Shown: positions 6,841-15,741 of the stretch, piece after piece
Position numbering within the stretch: position 1 is the stretch's first letter
How the letters are laid out: each line of letters starts with the position of its first letter
From: Candidatus Dadabacteria bacterium
GTDB taxonomy: Bacteria; Desulfobacterota_D; UBA1144; Nemesobacterales; UBA2774
NCBI GenBank assembly: GCA_020027805.1
Contig: JAHKKQ010000028.1
Coordinates: 1 to 18,027, forward strand
Length of the DNA: 18,027 nt
Direction: 5' to 3'
The notes under the pieces: model-generated
Databases searched by the model: none
Told to the model about the DNA's origin: nothing
The model's input: only the letters and a program-made list of their open reading frames with translations
Position numbers and translations under genes: made by a program

Positions 6841-8323
6841 AAGGAAGATTGGTGGAGCCCATAAGATACCTGTCGCACTCACGCGCGGCCTGGCGCCCTT
6901 CGTTTATCGCCCATACTACCAGACTCTGGCCCCGTCTCGCGTCCCCGGCGGCGAATACGCCTTCGATGTTGGTTTTATACTTTCCGTACTCGGCCTTTGC
7001 GTTAGAGCGGTCATCGCGCTCTATTTTAAGCTGATTGAGGAGGCTGTCTTCCGGCCCCAGAAATCCTAGAGCCAAAAAAATAAGCTGTGCCGGCCAGACC
7101 TTTTCGGTGCCCGGTATTTCCCGGAAAGAAGTGCGGCCGTTTTCCCCCGTGTGCCACTCTATCTGGATGGTATGCAGCTCTTTCACGTTGCCCTTCTTAT
7201 CACCTGCGAATCTCGTCGTCAGGACCTGGTACCTCCTGGGGTCCTCGCCGAATACCGACATCGCCTCTTCCTGACCGTAGCTGATCGTATATACCTTCGG
7301 CCATTGGGGCCAGGGGTTTTCGGGAGCGCGCTCGAACGGGGGCTTCGGCAATATCTCGAACTGGAGGAGGCTCCTGCACCCGTGCCGCATCGAGGTGGCT
7401 ACGCAGTCGGTCCCCGTATCTCCTCCGCCGAGCACTATAACGTCTTTACCCTTCGCGGATATGAAGTTCTTATCCTTCAGATTGCTGTCGAGGAGGCTTT
7501 TGGTATTGGCCTTCAGGAACTCCATGGCGAAATGAATGCCCCTGAGCCCCCTGCCCTCGACCGGAAGGTCGCGGGGCCTGGTGGCGCCTGTGCATATAAC
7601 GGCTGCGTCGTACTCCTTGAGGAGATTCCCGGCCGGGTAGTCTTTGCCTATCTCCGTATTCGTGACGAACCTGACCCCTTCTTCCGTGAGCAGCCTCACC
7701 CTTCTATCGACCACGCGCTTGTCCAGGTGAGGGTTGGGGATGCCGTACATGAGGAGCCCTCCCACCCTGTCGTCCCTTTCGAATACCGTAACCAGATGCC
7801 CCGCCTTGTTCAGCTGCGCGGCGCAGGCAAGCCCGGCGGGCCCCGACCCTATGACCGCGACTTTTTTCCCGGTCCGGGTCTCGGGTATCTCCGGGACGAC
7901 CCATCCCTCTTCAAAACCCTTGTCTATTATCGTGCATTCGATCGTCTTTATCGTTACGGGCGGTTCGTTGATGCCGAGGACGCACGACCCCTCGCACGGC
8001 GCGGGGCAAATCCTCCCGGTGAATTCAGGGAAGTTGTTTGTCTTGTGGAGACGCTCGAGCGCTTCTTTCCAGAGCCCCTTGTAAATGAGGTCGTTCCATT
8101 CGGGTATGAGGTTATTTACCGGGCAGCCCGCGGTCAATCCGTTTATGATTGATCCCGTCTGGCAGAAAGGGATGCCGCAGTCCATGCACCTCGACCCCTG
8201 GACCTTGAGCTTCGCCTCGGGGAGATGCCTATGGAATTCCTTCCAGTCCTTTATGCGCTCTCCGGGCGAGCGGTCGGGCTCTAGCTCTCTCTCATGCTCC
8301 ATAAAACCAGTAGGGTCACCCAT
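6839..8323 (-). CDS. gltD: Glutamate synthase small (beta) subunit
   Basis: GltD passes electrons from NADPH through FAD and iron-sulfur clusters to the large subunit, which makes two glutamates from glutamine and 2-oxoglutarate. The 494-residue length is normal. N-terminal cysteines for the 4Fe-4S clusters are present: Cys46, Cys49, Cys54 and Cys67 in the block beginning SRCMDCGIPFC, and Cys106, Cys110 and Cys114 in RICPAPCEGSC. The FAD-binding GSGPAG (159-164), the NADPH-binding GGGDTG (299-304) and the C-terminal FAD motif GVFAAGDARRG (from 455) are intact. The ATG follows GGAGGAAGTTA, a strong ribosome binding site. It lies 71 bases downstream of gltB on the same strand, so the two are almost certainly co-transcribed. 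Confidence 0.97.
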   Translation of the reverse strand: MGDPTGFMEHERELEPDRSPGERIKDWKEFHRHLPEAKLKVQGSRCMDCGIPFCQTGSIINGLTAGCPVNNLIPEWNDLIYKGLWKEALERLHKTNNFPEFTGRICPAPCEGSCVLGINEPPVTIKTIECTIIDKGFEEGWVVPEIPETRTGKKVAVIGSGPAGLACAAQLNKAGHLVTVFERDDRVGGLLMYGIPNPHLDKRVVDRRVRLLTEEGVRFVTNTEIGKDYPAGNLLKEYDAAVICTGATRPRDLPVEGRGLRGIHFAMEFLKANTKSLLDSNLKDKNFISAKGKDVIVLGGGDTGTDCVATSMRHGCRSLLQFEILPKPPFERAPENPWPQWPKVYTISYGQEEAMSVFGEDPRRYQVLTTRFAGDKKGNVKELHTIQIEWHTGENGRTSFREIPGTEKVWPAQLIFLALGFLGPEDSLLNQLKIERDDRSNAKAEYGKYKTNIEGVFAAGDARRGQSLVVWAINEGRQAARECDRYLMGSTNLP

Positions 8324-8394
8324 TAACTTCCTCCAGCTTAAATTCGATACGATTATACCGGATATTGATTTACTTGTAAGAGATAGAGAGAGAA

Positions 8395-11300
8395 TTAATT
8401 GCCGCTTACACGGGCCAGGTCTCTTTTGTTTTCTTCAAACGCGGCCATAAGGGCTTCTTCCCCGCTGAGGCCGGTTTTTTGGACTTTCTTTATCGCTTCG
8501 AGCATTCTCTTGTAATCCTTCGGCATGACCTTGACGAATTTCTCCGATAAGTCGGTAAAGCGCGCAAGTATGTCCCTTCCCATCTCGCTATGGGTGTATT
8601 CGACGTGCCGCTTTATCATGCCCTTTATCTCTTCTAAATCTTCCACATCCGGTTTATCGAGACTTACCATATCCTTATTGCACCTGACAGGGAAGTCCCC
8701 GGTTTCGTCGAGAACATACGCCGTCCCTCCCGACATGCCCGCGGCGAAATTCCTGCCTGTCGAGCCGAGCACCAGGACGCGCCCGCCGGTCATGTATTCG
8801 CAGGCGTGATCGCCGACGCCCTCCACGACGGCATGGACTCCGCTGTTTCTGACACAGAAACGCTCCCCCGCCATGCCCCTGACGTAGGCCTCCCCGCCGG
8901 TAGCGCCGTAAAAAGCCACGTTGCCTATTATGATGTTTTCTTCGGGTTTGAACGTCGATCCTTTGGGCGGATAAACGATGATTTTGCCTCCCGAAAGACC
9001 CTTCCCGATGTAATCGTTCGAATCGCCCTCCAGGATAAGGGTCATGGAGTTAGGGATAAAGGCCCCGAAGCTCTGACCCGCCGAGCCGTTGAAATGAAGC
9101 CTGACGGTGTCGGGCGGAAGGCCGTCCTTGCCGTAGCGCCGCGTGATCTCGCTCCCCAGTATTGTCCCTACCGTCCTGTTCACGTTCCTGATCGGCAAAA
9201 TCGCCTCGACGGGGGTACCCGCTTCGATGGCGGGCTTGCATATCTCTAGAAGCACCCTATTGTCGAGAGCGTCTTTAAGCCCATGGTCCTGCTCGATCTG
9301 ACAGTACTTCCCCCAATCGGAGGGCACGTCAGGCTGAAAGAGTATCTCCGAGAGGTCTACACCCCTTGCCTTCCAGTGCCCTGCGGCCCTCTTCATTTCG
9401 AGCTTGTCCGTCCTTCCTATCATTTCGTTGACCGCCCTGAACCCGAGCTGAGCCATGATCTCTCTCACTTCCTCGGCGATGAAGCGCATGAAATTTACGA
9501 CGTGAGCGGGGTCGCCCGCGAATTTTTTACGGAGCTCCGGGTTCTGAGTGGCCACTCCGACGGGACACGTGTCGAGATGGCAGACCCTCATCATAATGCA
9601 TCCGAGGACTATCAGCGGGGCCGTCGAGAAACCGAACTCTTCGGCTCCGAGAAGGGCGGCTATGACAACGTCGCGTCCGGTCTTCATCTGACCGTCCGTT
9701 TCGAGGACCACCCTGCTCCTCAGGTTATTGACAAGAAGCGTCTGGTGGGTCTCGGCGAGACCCAGCTCCCACGGGAGACCCGCGTGCTGAATGCTCGACT
9801 GGGGGGACGCGCCCGTGCCGCCGTCGTATCCGCTTACGAGAATAACGTCCGCATGCCCCTTGGCGACGCCCGCGGCGATAGTGCCTACGCCTACCTCGGA
9901 CACGAGCTTCACGTTAATCCGCGCCCTCTGGTTCGCGTTCTTTAGATCGTGTATGAGCTCCGCGAGGTCTTCGATGGAATAGATATCGTGATGGGGCGGC
10001 GGGGATATGAGCCCTACGCCCGGGGTCGACAGCCTTACCTTCGCTATCCATGGATAGACCTTCTTCCCCGGCAGCTGGCCGCCCTCGCCGGGCTTGGCGC
10101 CCTGAGCTATCTTTATCTGAATCTCGTCGGAGTTAACGAGGAACTCGCTCGTCACTCCGAACCTTCCCGAAGCCACCTGCTTTATCGCGCTCTTTCTCGA
10201 ATCGCCGTTCGGATCGCGGATGTAGCGGAGCGGGTCTTCTCCGCCCTCGCCGGTGTTGCTCTTTCCCCCTATCCTGTTCATGGCGATGGCGAGGCTTTCG
10301 TGCGCCTCGGAGCTTATCGCGCCGTAGGACATGGCCCCGGTCTTAAATCTTTTGCAGATCGATTCCACGGATTCGACTTCGTCTAAATCTATAGGATCGG
10401 GCTCGACCTTGAGTTCGAGGAGACCCCTTAAGGTGTGGAGCTGCTTCAACTGGTCGTTGACGAGACCCGAAAACTTCTTGAAGTTATCATAGCTCCCCGT
10501 GCGGCAGGCGTTCTGAAGCAGGTGCACGGTCCGCGGGTTATACGCGTGGTGCTCCCCGTCCGGACGCCACTGATAAATCCCGCCCTCGTCGAGCGTCTCG
10601 GGCTCGACTTCCCGATCGGGGAAGGCCTTCTCGTGACGCATCCTGATCTCGTCCGTGATTACTTCAATTCCGGCGCCCTTGATCCTGGTCGGGGTCCAGG
10701 TGAAGTATTTATCCACGAATTCGTGGTTGAGGCCTATGGCCTCGAAGATCTGGGCGCCGTGATAACTCTGAACGGCCGATATGCCGATCTTGGACATCGT
10801 CTTCACGACGCCCTTCACGACGCTCTTTATATAGTTCTTTAGTGCGGTTTTTTTATCTATGTCCTTCAGCAATCCCTGCTCTATCATGTCCTCTATGGAT
10901 TCGTAAGCGAGATAGGGGTTCACCGCGCTCACGCCGTAGCCTATAAGGAGCGCGAAATGGTGTACTTCCCTCGGCTCGCCCGACTCGAGTATCAATGCGA
11001 CCTTCAGCCTCTTGCCGTTTCTTATCAGGTGGTGGTGGAGCCCTGAAGACGCGAGCAGTGAGGGGATCGGTGCGTGTTCCCTGTCAAAACCCCTGTCGGA
11101 CAATATCAGGAGGTTGCCCCCTTCCTCGATCGCCTTATCGGCCTTCGTGAACAGGTCTTTTAGCGCATCCTCAAGACCGTCGCTGCCGCCCGAGATCTCA
11201 AATACTATAGGGAGCGTGACGGATTTGAACGTGCTGTTGTCGAGACCCCTTATACGCTCCAGCTGCTCGTTAGTAAGGATAGGGCTGTCGAGTTTAATCA

Positions 11301-12999
11301 AGCGGCAGTTCTCGGGCCGCGGGTCGAGAATATTGCTCTCGGGACCTATCGTAACTTCGGTAGCGGTAATCAGCTCCTCGCGTATAGCGTCGATCGGAGG
11401 GTTGGTTACCTGAGCGAAGAGCTGCTTGAAATATTCGAAAAGGAGCCTCGGCTTGTTCGAGAGAACCGCCACCGGGGTGTCCTTGCCCATGGAGCCTACG
11501 GGCTCGACGCCGTTCTCGGCCATTGGCCCCATGATCACCTTCAAATCCTCGAACGAGTAGCCGAATACCCTCTGCCTCTCGACCATGGCTTCGTGGTCGA
11601 AATTCTCCCTGTCTTCCAACCCTTCCGAAAGCGGTATATCGGAGAGGTTTACGAGATTCTGATCGAGCCATTCCCGGTAAGGCCTTTCATTCGCAAGCCT
11701 GTTTTTTATCTCGTCATCGCCCACTATACGCCCTTCGACCGTATCTATCAGGAACATCCTGCCGGGCTGGAGCCTTCCTTTTTTTAATATCATGTCGGCC
11801 GGGACATCCAGGACCCCGACCTCCGAACCCATGATTACAGTGTCGTCTTTGGTCACGTAATAGCGCGACGGCCTGAGCCCGTTCCTGTCGAGTACCGCCC
11901 CCACTTTGAAGCCGTCCGTAAAGGCGATCGAGGCAGGCCCGTCCCAGGGCTCCATCAGGCAGCTGTGGTATTCGTAGAACGCCTTTTTCTCGTCGCTCAT
12001 CGTTTCATGATTGGACCAGGGCTCCGGTATCATCATCATGATCGAATGCTCGATCGGGCGCCCCGCTAGCGTCAAAAATTCTACACAGTTATCGAAATTG
12101 GCGGAATCGCTTCCGTCGGGCTGTATGACCGGGAATAACTTTTCCAGCTCGTCGCCGAACACGCCTGAAGAAAGCACAGCCTCCCGGGCGTGCATCCAGT
12201 TGATATTCCCCCTGAGGGTGTTGATCTCCCCGTTGTGGATAATATAGCGGTAGGGGTGCGCGCGGTCCCAGCTCGGGAACGTGTTGGTGCTGAAACGGGA
12301 ATGGACGAGCGCTATGGCCGACTCCATGTCGGGGTCGCTCAGGTCCGGATAATATTGCTCGAGCTGCCACGTGGTGAGCATGCCCTTGTACACGAACGTC
12401 TTGTAGGAGAGGCTCGGCACGTAGAAGTACTCGCCCCCCTGCATGCCGGAAAACCTGATATCGTTTTCCGCCCGCTTCCTGATGATGTAGAGCTTGCGCT
12501 CGAAAGCCTCGTCGTCTGTAATGTTAGAATTGCGGGCGATGAATATCTGCTTCATGAAGGGCTCGCCCTTGACGGCGGTGAAGCCCAGAGAAGAATTGTC
12601 GGTCGGTATATCCCGCCATCCGAGAACGGTCAGGCCCTCCTCGGTTATTATTCTCTCGAACGCCTTGATGCAGTCCTTTCTCTCCGAGGCAACCGGGGTG
12701 AGGAACACCGCCCCCGAGGCGTAAGACTGATACGGAGGGAGCGTAATTCCGGCCTCTCCCGCAATCTTCTTAAAAAACTTGTGGGGTGTTTGAATGAGAA
12801 TCCCCGCTCCGTCGCCGGTGTTGGCCTCGCATCCGCAGGCCCCTCTGTGCTGGAGGTTCCGGAGAATAGTCAGAGCATTTTTTACTATGGTATGGGATTT
12901 TTTACCCTTAATATTTACAACAAACCCTATACCGCATGAATCGTGCTCGAACTGCGGATCGTAGAGACCCTGTTTCTTCGGATATCCCGTGGGCTTCAT
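8395..12999 (-). CDS. gltB: Glutamate synthase large (alpha) subunit
   Basis: At 1534 residues this is a full-length GOGAT large chain. A 21-residue propeptide precedes the predicted N-terminal nucleophile Cys22 in FEHDSCGIGF, which after cleavage starts the class II glutamine amidotransferase domain (to about 430). A central linking domain follows, then the FMN-binding synthase barrel (about 830-1190; blocks SYGAISSEAHESLA, SNTGEGGEDP and PGEGGQLPGKK). The 3Fe-4S ligands are Cys1134, Cys1140 and Cys1145 in GCIMMRVCHLDTC. A C-terminal Gly-rich beta-helix domain (about 1270-1460) contains repeated GG motifs. Ammonia released from glutamine is channelled to 2-oxoglutarate on the FMN face. The ATG is preceded by GGAAGG at about 7 bases. 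It is the first gene of the gltB-gltD pair, with its own promoter and a leader hairpin upstream. No frameshift or missing catalytic residue is seen. Confidence 0.98.
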   Translation of the reverse strand: MKPTGYPKKQGLYDPQFEHDSCGIGFVVNIKGKKSHTIVKNALTILRNLQHRGACGCEANTGDGAGILIQTPHKFFKKIAGEAGITLPPYQSYASGAVFLTPVASERKDCIKAFERIITEEGLTVLGWRDIPTDNSSLGFTAVKGEPFMKQIFIARNSNITDDEAFERKLYIIRKRAENDIRFSGMQGGEYFYVPSLSYKTFVYKGMLTTWQLEQYYPDLSDPDMESAIALVHSRFSTNTFPSWDRAHPYRYIIHNGEINTLRGNINWMHAREAVLSSGVFGDELEKLFPVIQPDGSDSANFDNCVEFLTLAGRPIEHSIMMMIPEPWSNHETMSDEKKAFYEYHSCLMEPWDGPASIAFTDGFKVGAVLDRNGLRPSRYYVTKDDTVIMGSEVGVLDVPADMILKKGRLQPGRMFLIDTVEGRIVGDDEIKNRLANERPYREWLDQNLVNLSDIPLSEGLEDRENFDHEAMVERQRVFGYSFEDLKVIMGPMAENGVEPVGSMGKDTPVAVLSNKPRLLFEYFKQLFAQVTNPPIDAIREELITATEVTIGPESNILDPRPENCRLIKLDSPILTNEQLERIRGLDNSTFKSVTLPIVFEISGGSDGLEDALKDLFTKADKAIEEGGNLLILSDRGFDREHAPIPSLLASSGLHHHLIRNGKRLKVALILESGEPREVHHFALLIGYGVSAVNPYLAYESIEDMIEQGLLKDIDKKTALKNYIKSVVKGVVKTMSKIGISAVQSYHGAQIFEAIGLNHEFVDKYFTWTPTRIKGAGIEVITDEIRMRHEKAFPDREVEPETLDEGGIYQWRPDGEHHAYNPRTVHLLQNACRTGSYDNFKKFSGLVNDQLKQLHTLRGLLELKVEPDPIDLDEVESVESICKRFKTGAMSYGAISSEAHESLAIAMNRIGGKSNTGEGGEDPLRYIRDPNGDSRKSAIKQVASGRFGVTSEFLVNSDEIQIKIAQGAKPGEGGQLPGKKVYPWIAKVRLSTPGVGLISPPPHHDIYSIEDLAELIHDLKNANQRARINVKLVSEVGVGTIAAGVAKGHADVILVSGYDGGTGASPQSSIQHAGLPWELGLAETHQTLLVNNLRSRVVLETDGQMKTGRDVVIAALLGAEEFGFSTAPLIVLGCIMMRVCHLDTCPVGVATQNPELRKKFAGDPAHVVNFMRFIAEEVREIMAQLGFRAVNEMIGRTDKLEMKRAAGHWKARGVDLSEILFQPDVPSDWGKYCQIEQDHGLKDALDNRVLLEICKPAIEAGTPVEAILPIRNVNRTVGTILGSEITRRYGKDGLPPDTVRLHFNGSAGQSFGAFIPNSMTLILEGDSNDYIGKGLSGGKIIVYPPKGSTFKPEENIIIGNVAFYGATGGEAYVRGMAGERFCVRNSGVHAVVEGVGDHACEYMTGGRVLVLGSTGRNFAAGMSGGTAYVLDETGDFPVRCNKDMVSLDKPDVEDLEEIKGMIKRHVEYTHSEMGRDILARFTDLSEKFVKVMPKDYKRMLEAIKKVQKTGLSGEEALMAAFEENKRDLARVSGN

Positions 13000-13046
13000 G
13001 AAAACACCTTCCAGAGAGTTCTAAATAATCTGAAGCTAAAAATGAG

Positions 13047-13064
13047 CGGCTGCAATTTCAGCCG
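13047..13064 (-). promoter_or_regulatory. Hairpin in the gltB leader, possible attenuator
   Basis: On the minus strand CGGCTG and CAGCCG pair perfectly around the six-base loop AAATTG. The stem is followed by CTC and then ATTTTTAG. It falls about 47 bases before the gltB ATG and just downstream of the predicted promoter, so in a gltB transcript it would lie close to the 5' end. It could be a weak terminator or attenuator, a binding site for a regulator of nitrogen genes, or a terminator for the upstream nadE transcript. Confidence 0.4.
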
Positions 13065-13079
13065 AATAACCCTATATTA

Positions 13080-13107
13080 ATGTTAGATGAAAATTAAGAC
13101 AAGTCAA
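13080..13107 (-). promoter_or_regulatory. Candidate sigma-70 promoter of gltBD
   Basis: On the minus strand TTGACT (13102-13107) is followed after 16 bases by TAACAT (13080-13085). A transcript starting near 13073 would have a leader of about 74 bases. The surrounding sequence (13000-13185) is AT-rich relative to the genes. Confidence 0.5.
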
Positions 13108-13185
13108 CAATAAGTCAGCCAGGGGAAAGTCTTAAAAATAATCTCGTCCAGGCAATGTGCCGCGGGCCCGAAACGAAGTCACTTT

Positions 13186-14922
13186 TCACTCCCTGTAGAG
13201 ATTCGTGATAGGGAACCGGCGGTCTTTACCGAAAGCCCTCGCCGTGATTTTGATGCCCGGGGGGGCTTGTCTCCGCTTATATTCGTTCGTGTCCACCAGA
13301 CGGGTTACCTTTTTAACCACGGATTCACTATAGCCGAGGGATACAATGTCTTCAATACTGAGGTCGTCCTCGACGTAGGCTTTAAGGATCGGGTCCAGGA
13401 TATCGTAAGGCGGAAGCGTATCGGTGTCCAGCTGATCCGGCCTGAGCTCGGCTGATGGGGGTTTGGTCAAAATCGCGGCAGGTATAACCTCTTTCTTTCT
13501 CCATGAATTGTAGTAGCTCGCAACCCTGTAAACCATCGTCTTGGGCACGTCCTTGATAACGGCGAATCCTCCCGCCATGTCTCCGTATATCGTACAGTAG
13601 CCGACGCTCATCTCGCTCTTGTTGCCGGTGGTGAGGACGAGCCATCCGAGCTTGTTCGAGAGGGCCATGAGTATGTTCCCCCTTATACGGGCCTGAAGGT
13701 TCTCTTCGGCCGTGTTTTCCTTGAGTCCGGCGAAAACCCCCGAGAACATTTCGCCGTAAGCCCTGAAAGCCTTTTCAATCGGTATGTTGAGGAGCTCAAT
13801 CCCCAGATTCTTCGATAATTTTTCCGAGTCCCCGACGCTCCCCTTCGAGCTGTATCCGGAGGGCATTATAACAGCGACTACGTTCTCCTTCCCGAGCGCT
13901 TCGACGGCGATGACGGTCACCAGGGCGGAATCTATGCCTCCGCTCAGGCCGATTACCGCCTTCCTGAACCCGTTTTTGGTCACGTAGTCCCTTGTCCCGA
14001 GCACGAGCGCCCTGAAAATTTCATCATCGACCGGCAAAAAGTTTTCCACCCTCGACTTAACAGCAGGCTTCCGGGCGGCCCTGTCTTTTGCATCCAATAC
14101 GATGACCTCCGCGTTATCCGAGTGAGCCTTCATTGTCAGCTGCTCTTGTCTCCTCCTGGGGTCGTGCATGCGCGATCTGAACACCCGGTCTATGTTGATG
14201 TCGGAGACGAGGAGGTCTTCCTCGAATCCCCTGGCTCTGGCCAGTATTTCCCCCCGCTCTCCGATGATCACGCTGTGGCCGTCGAATACGAGCTCGTCCT
14301 GCCCTCCTACCAGGTTGCAGTAGGCGACGACGGTCGAGTAGTCCTTGGCCCTTGTAACGAGCATCTGCTCGCGCGGCCTCACCTTTGACGAATAATACGG
14401 GGATGAGGAAATATTGATAATTATATGCGCCCCTCCCAGAATCGACTGTCTCCTCGTGGGGTCCCCGGGATACCATATATCCTCACAGATGTTAACCCCG
14501 AAGACCACGTCCCCAAGTTTATACACGGGCGCCCTGAGCCCCGACTGGAAGTACCTGTTCTCATCGAAGACGCCGTAGTTCGGGAGATAGTGCTTGCGGT
14601 ATACATCCACGAGCTGTTTATTATGGAGGATCGCAGCCGCGTTGTAGATGTCCTCCCCGCGGTCGGCAAAACCCAGAACGACGGTGATACCGTCGGCTGC
14701 CTTTCTCACCTTTTCGAGCGCTTTCAAGTTGTCGTTGATAAACCGGGGCTTCAAAAGAAGGTCCTCGGGCGGGTAACCCGTAACCGCGAGCTCCGGGAAG
14801 CATAGAATGTCCACCCCCTCTGCCCTCGCGTCCTTAATGTATCCGAGAATCTTGCGGAGATTCCCTTCCACATCTCCTACGCGGACGTTTATCTGAGCGA
14901 GACCCAATCTTACTGTATCCAT
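13186..14922 (-). CDS. nadE: Glutamine-dependent NAD(+) synthetase
   Basis: The enzyme amidates nicotinic acid adenine dinucleotide to NAD with ATP, taking ammonia from glutamine. The 578 residues hold two domains. The N-terminal nitrilase-type glutaminase has the Glu-Lys-Cys triad: Glu44 in CFPELAVTGY, Lys110 in VYRKHYLPN, Cys146 in VNICEDIWYP. The C-terminal synthetase has the ATP-pyrophosphatase P-loop SGGIDS (327-332), TTGNKSEMSVGY, and the block YGDMAGGFAVIKDVPK. The start ATG (MDTVRLGLAQ) fits the nitrilase family start; no strong ribosome binding site precedes it, and the predicted leader is very short. It is 186 bases upstream of gltB on the same strand, but an apparent promoter in that gap suggests separate initiation for gltB. 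Confidence 0.97.
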   Translation of the reverse strand: MDTVRLGLAQINVRVGDVEGNLRKILGYIKDARAEGVDILCFPELAVTGYPPEDLLLKPRFINDNLKALEKVRKAADGITVVLGFADRGEDIYNAAAILHNKQLVDVYRKHYLPNYGVFDENRYFQSGLRAPVYKLGDVVFGVNICEDIWYPGDPTRRQSILGGAHIIINISSSPYYSSKVRPREQMLVTRAKDYSTVVAYCNLVGGQDELVFDGHSVIIGERGEILARARGFEEDLLVSDINIDRVFRSRMHDPRRRQEQLTMKAHSDNAEVIVLDAKDRAARKPAVKSRVENFLPVDDEIFRALVLGTRDYVTKNGFRKAVIGLSGGIDSALVTVIAVEALGKENVVAVIMPSGYSSKGSVGDSEKLSKNLGIELLNIPIEKAFRAYGEMFSGVFAGLKENTAEENLQARIRGNILMALSNKLGWLVLTTGNKSEMSVGYCTIYGDMAGGFAVIKDVPKTMVYRVASYYNSWRKKEVIPAAILTKPPSAELRPDQLDTDTLPPYDILDPILKAYVEDDLSIEDIVSLGYSESVVKKVTRLVDTNEYKRRQAPPGIKITARAFGKDRRFPITNLYRE

Positions 14923-14940
14923 TCGGCAACCCGTCTAATA

Positions 14941-14946
14941 ATTATA
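14941..14946 (-). promoter_or_regulatory. Candidate -10 box of nadE
   Basis: A perfect TATAAT lies on the minus strand 18 bases before the nadE ATG. No good -35 is at the right distance (TTACTT at 15 bases is the nearest). If used, transcription would start around 14934 and leave only about a dozen leader bases, consistent with the absence of a strong ribosome binding site. Confidence 0.4.
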
Positions 14947-15071
14947 ACACTCTAAGAAATAAAGTAATTACAGTATTTTAACCGAATCCGGCCCGACAGG
15001 GAATATAAAGGCAAGGAAATACCCCCGGGTGTGTCCTTGACCTTGAAAATGCATCCGCCTCTCAGGCGCTA

Positions 15072-15683
15072 TTAAGAAAAGCCCGCCGAGATATGGACTA
15101 TATTGGCGAGGAAGTGAAAAATGATGCTCGCCCAGAGCGTTCCCGTCGACATATACAGATAGCCCATAACCAGGGAGGGAAAAAACGTCAGGCCCGCCTG
15201 AGAGCAGACCGATAACCCGTGCCCGCCCCCGAGGCAAAGGGTCACGAAATGTGCGAGCGCAAAGAGAAGGCTCACGGCTATTACGCCTTTGACGGTATTT
15301 CCGAGTTTCTGCTGCAGATAGCCCCTGAAAAAAACCTCTTCCGGCAGCGCCACGAGCAAAAGTTGAATGAGGACGAAGGAATACGAGAGCTTGTTGAACG
15401 TGAGCGACTTTCCCGCATATAGACCGTATCCGGCGAGGACGGCGATATATATAAGAAGTATCACCGCCGTAACCGCAATACCGGTGAGCGCGCCCCTCGG
15501 GTCCCATCCTAGGTCCCTCATATCGGATTTGAGAATAAACGGAATAGACAGCATCAGGAAAGCCGATACGGTCGCAGCGAGAGACCAGGATATTAAATAC
15601 TTCATCAGGAAAATAAGGGATATTAACGAGATATAAATAATTAACGGTATCAGGTAGTTATACAGCTTCCGGGGTCTATCCAT
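15072..15683 (-). CDS. CPBP family (CAAX-like) intramembrane glutamic protease
   Basis: This is a 203-residue integral membrane protein with about six hydrophobic segments. It carries the three signatures of the CPBP/Abi family: LPEEVFFRGYLQ with Glu115, Glu116 and Arg120; FALAH with His145; and HFLANIV with His190 and Asn194. Members cleave substrates within the membrane; roles include prenyl-protein processing, bacteriocin immunity and, for the MrtC/MrtX-type branch, cutting C-terminal sorting tails. The specific role is not readable here. It lies 54 bases downstream of the glycosyltransferase-like gene on the same strand, with an apparent promoter of its own in between. The ATG (MDRPRKLYNY) is preceded by no strong ribosome binding site. 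Confidence 0.88.
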   Translation of the reverse strand: MDRPRKLYNYLIPLIIYISLISLIFLMKYLISWSLAATVSAFLMLSIPFILKSDMRDLGWDPRGALTGIAVTAVILLIYIAVLAGYGLYAGKSLTFNKLSYSFVLIQLLLVALPEEVFFRGYLQQKLGNTVKGVIAVSLLFALAHFVTLCLGGGHGLSVCSQAGLTFFPSLVMGYLYMSTGTLWASIIFHFLANIVHISAGFS

Positions 15684-15712
15684 TTAGGGGAGCGGATGAA
15701 ATTTTAATTTGT

Positions 15713-15741
15713 AAAATACATAAAGCCGGATACGAGGTCAA
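15713..15741 (-). promoter_or_regulatory. Candidate promoter of the CPBP protease gene
   Basis: On the minus strand TTGACC (15736-15741), overlapping the stop codon of the upstream gene, is followed after exactly 17 bases by TATTTT (15713-15718). This would give the protease gene a transcript of its own with a leader of roughly 25 bases. Confidence 0.4.

Noticed and set aside
7151..8152. 333-codon open frame on the plus strand
   Set aside because: It is antisense to gltD, which has all catalytic motifs; long antisense frames are expected in GC-rich genes.
15058..15071. Small inverted repeat CGCC/GGCG after the CPBP protease stop
   Set aside because: The stem is only four base pairs and no T-run follows on the minus strand.
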